This document shows, in pieces, positions 51,405 through 59,739 of a stretch of DNA of 62,978 nucleotides; within the stretch, counting starts at the first letter, position 1, and each line of letters starts with the position of its first letter. The notes under the pieces were generated by a model that was given only the letters and a program-made list of their open reading frames with translations, was not told the DNA's origin and did not search any database. Origin of the DNA: CAZJWR01 sp964549765 (GTDB lineage Bacteria > Zixibacteria > MSB-5A5 > GN15 > JAAZOE01); the NCBI GenBank assembly GCA_964549765.1, contig CAZJWR010000015.1, forward strand, positions 1-62,978. The letters run 5' to 3'. The position numbers and the translations under genes were made by a program.

Positions 51405-51627
51405 GTGACCTGCCTCCTCCTATCTTATTTAGACATACCAACCGGGCTAAACGTTTATTCAACCCCGGAAAAACTTTTTTTGTACGGCTAATTCGTAATC
51501 CTTTTGACGACACGTTCTCGGCACGCCGTCGGAAGCGCCTGTGATTCAATAGACAAGGCATTCGTCGAAAATGTTACATTCAAGGGGCTTTGGAATAAGA
51601 AATTTCGGATATGTTTCGGCGTCGCGG

Positions 51628-51987
51628 CTAAAGCGTGTAGAGCGCGAAATAGACCGTACCGGTCAGGCTGGTTACGCGATAAATCGTATCGAGCGTTTGA
51701 TATGATGGTTTGGCAATAACAAAACGGTGCTCGCCCTTGCTCAGCACAAAATCGCAATCTCCGCCCTCGGTGTCGCCCGGCCCGGCCGTGTAGCATGCTT
51801 TATCGGTGTTGCCGTCGACCACGATATAGGCGTCGGGCAGTCGGAAATCGGTCCCGTTTCTCAACACGACCACCTTGACCGCCTTCAGATCGTCGCCCGT
51901 CGCGGAATCGGAACCCTTGCCGCACCCATAGACAAAAATCCCCACCCCGATTGCCGCCAGAAGTACGATTATCTTACGTTTGTGCAT
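51628..51987 (-). CDS. Small lipoprotein of unknown function
   Basis: 119 residues from the ATG at 51987, GGGGAGG 7 bases upstream. Hydrophobic leader IIVLLAAIGVGIFVYGC with a lipobox-like VYGC. The mature part (VKVVVLRNGTDFRLPDAYIV, VLSKGEHRFVIAKPSYQTLD, YRVTSLTGTVYFALYTL) is beta-rich and carries a CYTAGPGDTEGGDC loop with two cysteines. It resembles a small PEGA/carboxypeptidase-regulatory-like beta sandwich. Divergent from coaX, about 190 bases apart. Confidence 0.75.
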   Translation of the reverse strand: MHKRKIIVLLAAIGVGIFVYGCGKGSDSATGDDLKAVKVVVLRNGTDFRLPDAYIVVDGNTDKACYTAGPGDTEGGDCDFVLSKGEHRFVIAKPSYQTLDTIYRVTSLTGTVYFALYTL

Positions 51988-52139
51988 TCGCCAACCTCCC
52001 CGTCTTCGCCGCACGGATTTACAATTCCGACGGACGGAACGGGTCATTATTACAAAACAATCTGCCGGGCTCACTCGGAGCGGTCCTCATAGCGCCAATG
52101 TAACCCCGGTCTGCGGCCGCAGCAACCTTTTTATCACTC

Positions 52140-52168
52140 TTGACCGGCGACGCGGCAACCCATATATT
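52140..52168 (+). promoter_or_regulatory. coaX promoter, predicts a leaderless transcript
   Basis: TTGACC (52140-52145), exactly 17 bases, TATATT (52163-52168). Seven bases after the -10 is the A of the coaX ATG (52175). There is no room for, and no sign of, a Shine-Dalgarno sequence. Confidence 0.7.
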
Positions 52169-52174
52169 CCCGGC

Positions 52175-52951
52175 ATGTTGATCGCGATTGATATAGGTAA
52201 TACCAATACCGTCGTTGGCGTGTTCGACGGCGACTCCCTGCTTTCGCATTTTCGCGTAACATCGCAAACCCAGATGACCGTCGACGAAGCCGGGCTGTTC
52301 GTTACCTCGTTGTTCACCCGCCATATCGCGTCCGGTACCGGCCATGTATCCGACGTTGCCGTCTGTTCGGTCGTCCCGACGCTGACCCGTGTCTACGAAC
52401 AAATGACCCGGAAATATTTTGAAGTCGAACCGATTGTCGTTAGCGCCCGATCCAAACTGCCGATTGCCATCGATTACCCGGAACCGTCGGAAATAGGCGC
52501 CGACCGGCTGGCCAACGCCGCCGCCGGTTATCATCGCGTCGGGAAAGCTCTGGTTGTCGTCGACCTGGGTACGGCGATCAATTTTGACGTTGTTTCGGGC
52601 GAAGGCGCCTATATCGGGGGCGTCATCGCGCCGGGAACGCAGGCGGCCGGCGCCAATCTGGCCAAAAAAGCCGCTCGGCTCTTTGAAGTCCGCAGCGAAA
52701 AACCCAATCGGGCTATCGGCAAATCCACCGCCGAAGCGCTCAAATCGGGCCTTTTCTACGGCACGGTCGGCGTCATCGACCATATCCTGGATCGGATTTT
52801 CGCTGAATTGGGCGGCCGAACGGCCGTGATCGGCACCGGGGGCGAGGCCGAAATCTTCTGCAGAGAATCAAAATACGTTGGCGAAGTCGTCCCTACGCTT
52901 ACCCTGGAGGGAATTCGGCTGATCGCCGATCTCAACCCCAAAAAAACGTAA
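52175..52951 (+). CDS. coaX: Type III pantothenate kinase
   Basis: 258 residues beginning MLIAIDIGNTNTVVGVFDGD, the phosphate-1 motif of the ASKHA fold typical of CoaX. The second phosphate motif is VVVDLGTAINFDVV and the substrate region EIGADRLANAAAGYH. It phosphorylates pantothenate, the first committed step of coenzyme A synthesis, and unlike CoaA is not inhibited by CoA and needs a monovalent cation. An in-frame upstream extension overlaps the lipoprotein gene and is rejected; the ATG at 52175 is where the family motif begins. groES follows after a separate promoter. Confidence 0.95.
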   Translation: MLIAIDIGNTNTVVGVFDGDSLLSHFRVTSQTQMTVDEAGLFVTSLFTRHIASGTGHVSDVAVCSVVPTLTRVYEQMTRKYFEVEPIVVSARSKLPIAIDYPEPSEIGADRLANAAAGYHRVGKALVVVDLGTAINFDVVSGEGAYIGGVIAPGTQAAGANLAKKAARLFEVRSEKPNRAIGKSTAEALKSGLFYGTVGVIDHILDRIFAELGGRTAVIGTGGEAEIFCRESKYVGEVVPTLTLEGIRLIADLNPKKT

Positions 52952-53012
52952 CTTCTTGTTGCTCTTCGGGGAACCTTTTAATCGCAACGCTGTTAAAATC
53001 CGAAAAAATCGC

Positions 53013-53041
53013 TTGACATGGATCGGACGATTTTTTTTATT
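53013..53041 (+). promoter_or_regulatory. Promoter of groESL
   Basis: TTGACA (53013-53018), 17 bases, TTTATT (53036-53041; weak). The predicted start near 53048-53050 puts the CIRCE element at the first transcribed bases, the usual place for HrcA control. Confidence 0.65.
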
Positions 53042-53050
53042 GCGTCGCTG

Positions 53051-53077
53051 TTAGCACTCGTTCGACGAGAGTGCTAA
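53051..53077. promoter_or_regulatory. CIRCE element (HrcA operator)
   Basis: Perfect consensus TTAGCACTC-N9-GAGTGCTAA. HrcA repressor binds this inverted repeat and is released on heat shock or when GroEL is titrated, so groESL is under HrcA negative feedback here. Confidence 0.97.
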
Positions 53078-53139
53078 CAACAAGCAATCATGATCAACTG
53101 ATAGGCAACCATAAACAGGTTTTGAAGGAGGAATAGGAA

Positions 53140-53427
53140 ATGACAATCAAACCGTTGGCTGACCGGGTCCTGGTCAAGCCGGTCGAGGGCGAAGAGGTCA
53201 AACGGGGCGGAATTATTATCCCCGACACCGCCAAGGAAAAGCCGATGCAAGGCGAGGTCATGGAGGTCGGCTCCGGCCGTCAGACCGAGGAAGGGAAGCT
53301 CATCCCGATGACCGTCAAGAAGGGCAATAAGATTCTTTACGGCAAGTACAGTGGGACCGAAATTTCGGTCAATGGTGAGGATCTCCTCATCATGCGTGAA
53401 TCCGACGTTCTGGCAATCGTGGAATAG
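53140..53427 (+). CDS. groES: Co-chaperonin GroES
   Basis: 95 residues. KPLADRVLVKPVEGEEVKRG at the start, mobile loop GGIIIPDTAKEKPMQGEV, and the C-terminal GEDLLIMRESDVLAIVE are canonical. Seven copies cap GroEL and provide the folding chamber lid. GGAGGAATAGGAA gives a good ribosome-binding site. First gene of the CIRCE-controlled operon, 23 bases before groEL. Confidence 0.98.
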   Translation: MTIKPLADRVLVKPVEGEEVKRGGIIIPDTAKEKPMQGEVMEVGSGRQTEEGKLIPMTVKKGNKILYGKYSGTEISVNGEDLLIMRESDVLAIVE

Positions 53428-53450
53428 CACAGGAAGGAAGGTTAGACAAT

Positions 53451-55088
53451 ATGCCTAAGATGATAGAATATGATGCTCAAGCGCGCGAAAAGCTGCGCAG
53501 CGGCATCGACCAGTTGGCCAACGCCGTCAAGGTGACACTGGGGCCGCGCGGCCGCAACGTCAGCCTCGACAAAAAGTTCGGTTCGCCGACCATCACCAAG
53601 GACGGCGTCACCGTGGCCAAGGAAATCGAACTCGAAGATCATTTCGAAAACATGGGCGCCCAGATGGTCAAGGAAGTCGCTTCCAAGACCTCAGACGTCG
53701 CCGGTGACGGCACCACCACCGCGACCGTGCTCGCCCAGTCCATCTACCGCGAGGGTATCAAGCATATCACCGCCGGTGCCAATCCGATGGCCGTCAAGCG
53801 CGGCATCGAGAAGGCTGTCGCCGCCGCCATCGAATCCATCAAGAAAATGTCCAAGCCGGTGTCGGGCAAAGCCGAGATCAGCCAGGTCGGGTCCATCTCG
53901 GCCAACAATGACAAATTCATCGGCGGCATCATCGCCGAGGCGATGGAGAAGGTCGGCAAGGACGGCGTTATCACCGTCGAGGAATCCAAGACCGCCGAGA
54001 CCTTCATGGACGTCGTCGAGGGTATGCAGTTCGACCGCGGCTATCTCTCCCCCTATTTCGTGACCAATCCCGACAACATGGAAGCCGTGCTCGAAGACGC
54101 CCTGGTTCTAATTCACGACAAGAAGATTTCGAGCATGAAAGACCTCCTGCCGCTTCTGGAGAAGGTCGCCCAGTTGGGCAAGCCTCTTTTGATCATCTCC
54201 GAGGACGTCGAGGGCGAAGCGCTGGCCACCTTGGTGGTAAACAAACTGCGCAACACCATCAAGGTCTGTGCGGTCAAGGCCCCCGGTTTCGGAGATCGCC
54301 GCAAAGCCATGCTCGAAGATATCTCCATCCTGACCGGCGGCCAGGTGATTTCCGAGGAAGTCGGATTCAAGCTCGAAAACGCCGTCGTCTCCGACATGGG
54401 CACGGCCAAGAAGATCAGCATCGATAAGGACAACACGACTATCGTCGAGGGCGGCGGTGAGACCGAAAAGATCAAAGGCCGTATCGATCAGATTCGCCGG
54501 CAGATCGAGGATACCACCTCCGACTACGACCGCGAGAAATTGCAGGAACGTCTGGCCAAGCTGGCCGGCGGCGTGGCGGTCATCAATGTCGGCGCGGCCA
54601 CCGAGACCGAGATGAAGGAAAAGAAGGCTCGCGTCGAGGACGCATTGAACGCCACTCGGGCTGCTGTCGAGGAAGGTATCGTGCCGGGCGGCGGCGTCGT
54701 GCTGCTGCGTTCCATCAGCGCCGTCGAAGCGCTCAAGCTCGAAGGCGACGAGGCCCTGGGTGCATTGATCATCCGCCGGGCCCTAGAGGAGCCGATCCGC
54801 CAGATCGCCCACAACGCCGGCGCCGAGCCGTCGATTGTGGTCGCCAAGGTCAAGGAGAAGGATGGCGCTTTCGGTTACAACGCCGAAACCAACGTCTACG
54901 AGGATCTGGTCAAGGCCGGCGTCATCGACCCGACCAAGGTCGCTCGCAGCGCGTTGGAGAACGCCAGTTCCATCGCCGGTCTCCTTCTGACCACCGAGGC
55001 GATTATCACCGACAAGCCCGAAGACAAGAAGGCTGCGGGCATGCCTCCGGACATGGGTGGCATGGGCGGCATGGGCGGCATGTACTAA
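53451..55088 (+). CDS. groEL: Chaperonin GroEL
   Basis: 545 residues with strong conservation: VTLGPRGRNVSLDKKFGSPT, KDGVTVAKEIELEDHFENMG, ASKTSDVAGDGTTTATVLAQ (ATP site), AVKAPGFGDRRKAMLEDIS, and EEGIVPGGGVVLLR. The C-terminus ends in the GGM-repeat tail GGMGGMGGMY that lines the ring. Forms the ATP-driven 14-mer that folds proteins with GroES. Shares the HrcA-regulated message with groES. Confidence 0.99.
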   Translation: MPKMIEYDAQAREKLRSGIDQLANAVKVTLGPRGRNVSLDKKFGSPTITKDGVTVAKEIELEDHFENMGAQMVKEVASKTSDVAGDGTTTATVLAQSIYREGIKHITAGANPMAVKRGIEKAVAAAIESIKKMSKPVSGKAEISQVGSISANNDKFIGGIIAEAMEKVGKDGVITVEESKTAETFMDVVEGMQFDRGYLSPYFVTNPDNMEAVLEDALVLIHDKKISSMKDLLPLLEKVAQLGKPLLIISEDVEGEALATLVVNKLRNTIKVCAVKAPGFGDRRKAMLEDISILTGGQVISEEVGFKLENAVVSDMGTAKKISIDKDNTTIVEGGGETEKIKGRIDQIRRQIEDTTSDYDREKLQERLAKLAGGVAVINVGAATETEMKEKKARVEDALNATRAAVEEGIVPGGGVVLLRSISAVEALKLEGDEALGALIIRRALEEPIRQIAHNAGAEPSIVVAKVKEKDGAFGYNAETNVYEDLVKAGVIDPTKVARSALENASSIAGLLLTTEAIITDKPEDKKAAGMPPDMGGMGGMGGMY

Positions 55089-55135
55089 GCCGCTGACACA
55101 GTACCAGCATCACGCTATCATACATTGATTCACAA

Positions 55136-55171
55136 GGGATGGCCAAGTTCACGGCCATCCCTTTTTATTTT
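55136..55171 (+). terminator. Rho-independent terminator of groESL
   Basis: GGGATGGCC (55136-55144), 8-base loop, GGCCATCCC (55153-55161), then TTTTTATTTT. Placed 48 bases after the groEL stop. Confidence 0.9.
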
Positions 55172-55258
55172 GTGGTTGGCGTACGTCCTCGTGCGCCAAC
55201 AGACGAGCCGGCAAATAAGAATTCTGTGGGCGGCCTGCCACGGCGGGGGCTACTCACT

Positions 55259-55311
55259 GTTCCGCAGGGTCCTTCCGTATGCGGTCCGCCGAAGGCGGAT
55301 GACCCTGCGGA
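55259..55311. repeat. REP-like palindrome R4, copy A (downstream of RAYT)
   Basis: Outer arms TCCGCAGGGTC (55261-55271) and GACCCTGCGGA (55301-55311) enclose an inner hairpin TCCGCCGAAGGCGGA. It lies directly past the RAYT stop codon. Confidence 0.85.
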
Positions 55312-55318
55312 ATCTTCG

Positions 55319-55822
55319 TCAAAAATCCCAATCCTTCCACACACTTAGGGGTCCATTTAAATCTCCCGCGTATGCCGCGGCGCTCGACCATATCCAATCG
55401 TGCGCCTGTCGGACCAAACCCTGCTTGACCGGATTATTATGAATATATTCCACCTTTGTACGAAAGGCTTCTTCCGAATATATCACTTGGCGGTCATAGC
55501 CTTCCTGCCATATGGGTCTATCAAGTATGCCAAGGTTTTTCATAGACTGCTGAGCGACGAACTTCTTGAAATCACGCATAAAATCCGGCAATCTCTGGCC
55601 GTTAATCAGAATCAGTAAATGCATATGAGACGGCATTAACACAAATGCCGGATACCTTGCCTCATATCTCTTCGAATAATATTTTAGCGAATCGACCAAA
55701 GCCTCATATATTCCGGGTACATTTCCATAGGCGACCTGATTTCGGAAGGCGGTCGTGACAAAGAAGCACGAGCCACGCCGCTGCTCTGCAAATCGAAGCC
55801 CCATGCTGATAATATACGCCAA
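55319..55822 (-). CDS. REP-associated tyrosine transposase (RAYT, Y1/TnpA_REP-like)
   Basis: 167 residues. The HUH metal site is H66-x-H68 in LMPSHMHLLILI; DRPIWQEGYDRQVIYSEEAF and KVEYIHNNPVKQGLV are the usual C-terminal motifs of this single-strand nuclease group, with a tyrosine in the QEGYDRQVIY region as the likely nucleophile. RAYTs are domesticated relatives of IS200/IS605 transposases that cut and spread REP palindromes. The gene is flanked by palindromes at 55259-55311 and 55890-55932, with more copies further on. An internal ATG at codon 7 is also possible; neither has a good ribosome-binding site. Confidence 0.9.
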   Translation of the reverse strand: MAYIISMGLRFAEQRRGSCFFVTTAFRNQVAYGNVPGIYEALVDSLKYYSKRYEARYPAFVLMPSHMHLLILINGQRLPDFMRDFKKFVAQQSMKNLGILDRPIWQEGYDRQVIYSEEAFRTKVEYIHNNPVKQGLVRQAHDWIWSSAAAYAGDLNGPLSVWKDWDF

Positions 55823-55889
55823 ACTGTACGATCAGAGGAGCCAAAAACAGATATCGGTGAATCAAGAAACAAGAAATGTGATATCACCC

Positions 55890-55932
55890 GTTCCGCAGGG
55901 TTCGATCCGCCGGATGAGGAGCATCCGGCGGA
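55890..55932. repeat. REP-like palindrome R4, copy B (upstream of RAYT)
   Basis: GTTCCGCAGGG start, then a strong hairpin TCCGCCGGATG (55906-55916), AGGAG loop, CATCCGGCGGA (55922-55932). It lacks the first palindrome half seen in copy A. Confidence 0.85.
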
Positions 55933-56032
55933 ACAGAGGCCGATATGGACTTTTAACCGATCCAGATGGATTTCCAGTTAATGGGCTTCCGATTAATGCT
56001 TTCGGATTCTCCGGCCAGCGCGACAGCCCTCC

Positions 56033-56120
56033 TGTTCCGCAGGGTCCTGCCCCGACTTTGACGGCGTGTGACCCTGCGGCATCAAACTCGCGACCGCCGG
56101 ATGTAAGCATCCGGCGGAAC
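56033..56120. repeat. REP-like composite element R4, copy C
   Basis: First palindrome TCCGCAGGGTC ... GACCCTGCGG, linker, then second palindrome CCGCCGGATG ... CATCCGGCGG. The full two-hairpin unit resembles a BIME. Confidence 0.85.
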
Positions 56121-56266
56121 GGAGATCGGTCCACCGCAAGCGGAGGCGACCCTGGACCGACCGACAAATCGGCGTGACGTTTTCAACACGCCGTGGGAAT
56201 CGCACTCACCCGCGAAACATAGCGGTGCATATCCCGTACTGATGAAGAGAATGGAGGGTCATAATC

Positions 56267-57625
56267 ATGTCAAGTCTAATCATGCGTCGTATCCTGCGGT
56301 TCTCGATGTTTCTGGCGGTTTCGCTGTGCCTGCCGATCACCGCCAATGCCCAGAATGAAGCATCCTATGATGGAAAAATCGATACTACTCTGGACGCCAA
56401 CAGGCGCGCAGAGATTGTCGACACCGTCATCAGCACCCTGAACAAATATTATATCCATCCCGACAAGGCCGCCGAAATGGCCGAACTGCTTCGGAAAAAC
56501 CTAACCGACGGCGCCTATGATGATTTCCAATCACGCAATCCATTCATCCGGCAACTGACCAAAGACCTGCGGTCGATAACTCATGATCTGCATCTGGGCG
56601 TATGGCCTATCGAATGGAGCCTGACGCTGGATGAGATTTCCGAGGAGGCGAAAGCCAAAGAAGCGCTCATGTTACGGTACGACAATTACGGTCTGCCGAC
56701 GGTCAGGCGACTTCAGGGGAATATCGGCTATCTGGAAATCCTCGACTTCACCGGGCCGGATCAGGCCGCCGACGCCATAGCGGCCGCCATGAACTTCCTG
56801 TCAAGCAGCGATGCTCTGGTCATCGATCTGCGGCGATGCGGCGGCGGGGAAGGGTATGGCGGCAGGTTGCTCCTCAGTTACCTGTTTAAAGAACCGACAT
56901 ATCTTGCGACAATCTACACGCGATACACTGACAGCACTGTACAGGCCTGGACGATGCCCTTTGTTCCGGGTCCTCGCATGACCGATATTCCCGTTTATGT
57001 GCTCCAAAGCCGCCGGACCGCATCGGCAGCCGAAAGCATGAGTTACTCCCTTCAGACGCTCAAACGGGCAACCATCGTGGGTGAAAAATCCCGGGGGGCA
57101 GCCAATCCGGTCGATGAGTTGAACTTCCCCGATCTATCCATCACTGTCGCCGTGTCCATCAGCGACGTGACCAGCCCCATCACCGGCACGGGCTGGGAGG
57201 GCATCGGGATCACACCGGATATAGATGTTCCGGCGGAATCGGCCCTGCCGGCGGCATGCCGCGATGCGACGGAAAAGGTGATCAAAAAAGATACGGACGA
57301 AGATATCCGGAAACTTCATCAGTGGGCGCTGGATATGTACAATGCCCAATTGAATCCCGTCAAAATGGATAAGGCGCAGATGGATCAGCTATGCGGCGAA
57401 TACAGTTCTTCCGTCAGTGTCTGGCAAGAAGACGGGCATCTATATATGAGGCGGTATGACGGCGAACCCGCGGTCACATTAATCCCGTTAGGAAACGATG
57501 AATTTGCCGTGGAAGAACGGGAGGCCCGCGCCCGGTTTATCCGCAATCCCGACGGGGCGATCGCTGAACTTGTATTCGTCTTTGCCGATGGCTACGATTA
57601 TACCTTCAAACGCCTGAACGAATGA
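56267..57625 (+). CDS. Exported S41-family (IRBP-like) peptidase
   Basis: 452 residues. Signal peptide RILRFSMFLAVSLCLPITANA. An N-terminal helical domain (~45-110, EIVDTVISTLNKYYIHPDKA) of the S41_N/IRBP type replaces the PDZ domain of CtpA. The protease core has GNIGYLEILDFTGPDQ, ALVIDLRRCGGGEGYGG and the catalytic Ser S253 in SRRTASAAESMSYSLQTLK, then IVGEKSRGAANP and GIGITPDIDVP. About 110 residues of beta-rich tail (DQLCGEYSSSVSVWQEDGHL) follow. A periplasmic or secreted serine peptidase. Flanked by R4 elements on both sides. Confidence 0.9.
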   Translation: MSSLIMRRILRFSMFLAVSLCLPITANAQNEASYDGKIDTTLDANRRAEIVDTVISTLNKYYIHPDKAAEMAELLRKNLTDGAYDDFQSRNPFIRQLTKDLRSITHDLHLGVWPIEWSLTLDEISEEAKAKEALMLRYDNYGLPTVRRLQGNIGYLEILDFTGPDQAADAIAAAMNFLSSSDALVIDLRRCGGGEGYGGRLLLSYLFKEPTYLATIYTRYTDSTVQAWTMPFVPGPRMTDIPVYVLQSRRTASAAESMSYSLQTLKRATIVGEKSRGAANPVDELNFPDLSITVAVSISDVTSPITGTGWEGIGITPDIDVPAESALPAACRDATEKVIKKDTDEDIRKLHQWALDMYNAQLNPVKMDKAQMDQLCGEYSSSVSVWQEDGHLYMRRYDGEPAVTLIPLGNDEFAVEEREARARFIRNPDGAIAELVFVFADGYDYTFKRLNE

Positions 57626-57652
57626 TCGGCAGCCCCCACGGGTGAATATTCT

Positions 57653-57747
57653 TGTTCCGCAGGGTTCTTCCGCGTGCGGTCCGCCGAAGGCGGATGACCC
57701 TGCGGCGTCAGCCCCCCGACCGCCGGATGAGAAGCATCCGGCGGAAC
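57653..57747. repeat. REP-like composite element R4, copy D
   Basis: TTCCGCAGGGTTC ... TCCGCCGAAGGCGGATGACCC ... then CCGCCGGATGAGAAGCATCCGGCGG; the same two-hairpin order as copy C, just after the S41 peptidase stop. It contains the inner hairpin that copy A also has. Confidence 0.85.
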
Positions 57748-57753
57748 AATGCA

Positions 57754-58260
57754 CTAACTTCCCGCCCGAAACACCCATCTCGAACCGATGTCATGCGTTT
57801 CGCGAAGAATGAAATTCAACTGGGCCGCGTGATGCTGCACATGACGCATGTTGTACAAAAGCAGTTCGGCGAAACTCAGATCGACCTTGCCGAAACTATA
57901 CGGCTGCTGTGCTCTCTCGTCGGTCAGACCGGCGATAGTCTCCCGGCATTTCGTGCGGCCGTGCTCCAGATACGTCAGAAGTTCATTCTTCGTATACGGC
58001 CGCTCGGGAATCACCCCGGCCGGATCGAGTTCTTCCAGACCGAATGGCTCGGGCGGTGCGAAACTATCGCGTGAATCGGACAGGTAGTAATCGAGCCAGA
58101 AGAGCGTATGATAGGCGACAGACCAGAACTCGGCTCGCCGCGTGCGGTCAGCCCATAATTCATCGGGGCAGGCCTTCATGGCGTTTTCCAGCGTATCGAT
58201 CGCCGCTCCGAACTGATTCCAAATGGTTTGTTTCCAAAAATTGTCCATGGTGGTTTCCAT
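57754..58260 (-). CDS. DinB-like metalloprotein
   Basis: 168 residues, a four-helix bundle by pattern. Possible metal histidines are H51 in FWSVAYHTLFWLDYYLSD and the pair in MRHVQHHAAQLNFILRE near the C-terminus, in the spacing of the DinB/YfiT superfamily, where three His bind Ni2+ or Zn2+. Such proteins are linked to thiol transfer or are damage-inducible with unknown substrate. A second ATG at codon 5 is possible. It stands between an R4 element and the aldehyde dehydrogenase, same strand, 57 bases downstream of the latter. Confidence 0.85.
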   Translation of the reverse strand: METTMDNFWKQTIWNQFGAAIDTLENAMKACPDELWADRTRRAEFWSVAYHTLFWLDYYLSDSRDSFAPPEPFGLEELDPAGVIPERPYTKNELLTYLEHGRTKCRETIAGLTDERAQQPYSFGKVDLSFAELLLYNMRHVQHHAAQLNFILRETHDIGSRWVFRAGS

Positions 58261-58317
58261 TATTGAAAAACGATGGCGTCAGGAGCCGAAAGGGCTCCTG
58301 ACCTACGGGAATGTATT

Positions 58318-59739
58318 CTACATATTCGGCAGATAGAAGCAGACGACCTTGGGTTCGGTCATTTCCTGCAACGAAAATTTCAGACCCTCGCGGCCCAGAC
58401 CCGAATATTTCACGCCGCCGAATGGCATCGAATCCAGACGATAATCGGTCGAATCGTTGATCATCACGCCGCCGCAGTCGAGCTCATACGCCGCCTTGAA
58501 GGCCACATCCACGTTGCTGGTGAATATCGCCGCCAGCAAACCGTACGGCATCGAATTGGCCTGCGCGATGGCGTCATCCAGATCATTGACCCGATACAAA
58601 TTGACCGTCGGCCCGAATACCTCCTCGCAATGAACAGCGACGCCGTCGGGGAGATTTTCCAGCACGGTCGGCTCATACAGCGCACCCGTCCGTTTCCCGC
58701 CCGTCAGCACTCTGGCGCCTTTTTCGACGGCCGCATTCACCCAGGATTCCACCCGCTGAGCTTCCTTCTCCGTGATCATCGGCCCCATATCGGTATCTTC
58801 TTTCATCTTGTCGCCGATCTTGTATTTCCTCGTGCGCTCGACGAAACGGGTCCTGAATTCGTCATAGATATCCTCATGCACATACAGCCGCTGGACACCA
58901 ATGCAGTTTTGACCTGCCGCCCAGAACGCGCCGGACACACATGACTCGATGGCGAGCTCCATGTCGGTGTCTTTCCAGACGATCACCGGCGAATTGGAAC
59001 CCAGCTCCATGCCGATCTTCTTGATCCCGGCCTGGTGCACAATATGTTTCCCGGCTTCCACGCCGCCCGTGAATGAAATCATTCGCACCCGTTCGTCGGC
59101 CACCAGCGTATCGCCGATTTCGTTGCCGTATCCCGTGAGCACCTGAATCGCCATCGGCGGCATGCCCGCCTGTACCATCGCCTCCACCAACTTGATCGCC
59201 GACAGCGGCGTCACCGTAGCCGGCTTGAGGATAACGGCATTCCCCGCCGCGAAGGCCGGGCCGAGTTTGTGCGCGACGAGGTTGAGCGGATCGTTGAACG
59301 GCGTGATGGCCAGCACAACCCCGATGGGAAAACGATAATAATACCCGCGCCGCTTTTCGCCGCCGGGGAATGAATCAAACGGAATCGTCTCGCCCAGTAT
59401 CCGCTTGGCTTCTTCGGCGGCCACGGTCAGTGTATTGACGCAGCGCGTGGCTTCCTTGCGCGCCTCGCGAATGGTCTTCGATCCCTCGCGGGCAATGATC
59501 GTCGCATACGTATCGAGATCGCCAGCCACGATCTGCGCGGTTTTATACAGTACCTGCGCCCGGTCATACACCGACATGCGCTTGGTGATTTCGAATCCAT
59601 TCACCGCCGCCTTCAGCGCCGCTTCCACGTCTATGCGATCGCATTTGGGGACCGTATCGACGACCGAATTATCGAACGGGTCGCTCACCTCTATTTTATC
59701 GTCGCGGTCGATCCATTGACCGTCCAGTAGAATCTTCAT
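58318..59739 (-). CDS. NAD(P)-dependent aldehyde dehydrogenase
   Basis: 473 residues, one ALDH domain. Catalytic Cys in FWAAGQNCIGVQRLYV and Glu in GIKKIGMELGSNSPVIV; cofactor loop VVLAITPFNDPLNLVAHKLG and RMISFTGGVEAGKHI. The sequence type is nearest to lactaldehyde/phosphonoacetaldehyde dehydrogenases (ALDH21/PhnY-like). It oxidises an aldehyde or semialdehyde to the acid. Its ATG overlaps the stop of the homoserine-dehydrogenase-like gene by 4 bases, so the two are translationally coupled and may act on connected metabolites. The physiological aldehyde is unknown. Confidence 0.92.
   Translation of the reverse strand: MKILLDGQWIDRDDKIEVSDPFDNSVVDTVPKCDRIDVEAALKAAVNGFEITKRMSVYDRAQVLYKTAQIVAGDLDTYATIIAREGSKTIREARKEATRCVNTLTVAAEEAKRILGETIPFDSFPGGEKRRGYYYRFPIGVVLAITPFNDPLNLVAHKLGPAFAAGNAVILKPATVTPLSAIKLVEAMVQAGMPPMAIQVLTGYGNEIGDTLVADERVRMISFTGGVEAGKHIVHQAGIKKIGMELGSNSPVIVWKDTDMELAIESCVSGAFWAAGQNCIGVQRLYVHEDIYDEFRTRFVERTRKYKIGDKMKEDTDMGPMITEKEAQRVESWVNAAVEKGARVLTGGKRTGALYEPTVLENLPDGVAVHCEEVFGPTVNLYRVNDLDDAIAQANSMPYGLLAAIFTSNVDVAFKAAYELDCGGVMINDSTDYRLDSMPFGGVKYSGLGREGLKFSLQEMTEPKVVCFYLPNM

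Larger units (their letters stand above)
55823..56266. other. Intergenic region with REP-like elements
   Basis: 444 bases between the RAYT and the S41 peptidase. It holds R4 copies B and C. The remaining sequence encodes no protein-like pattern; plus-strand frames across it run through the palindromes. Confidence 0.6.
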
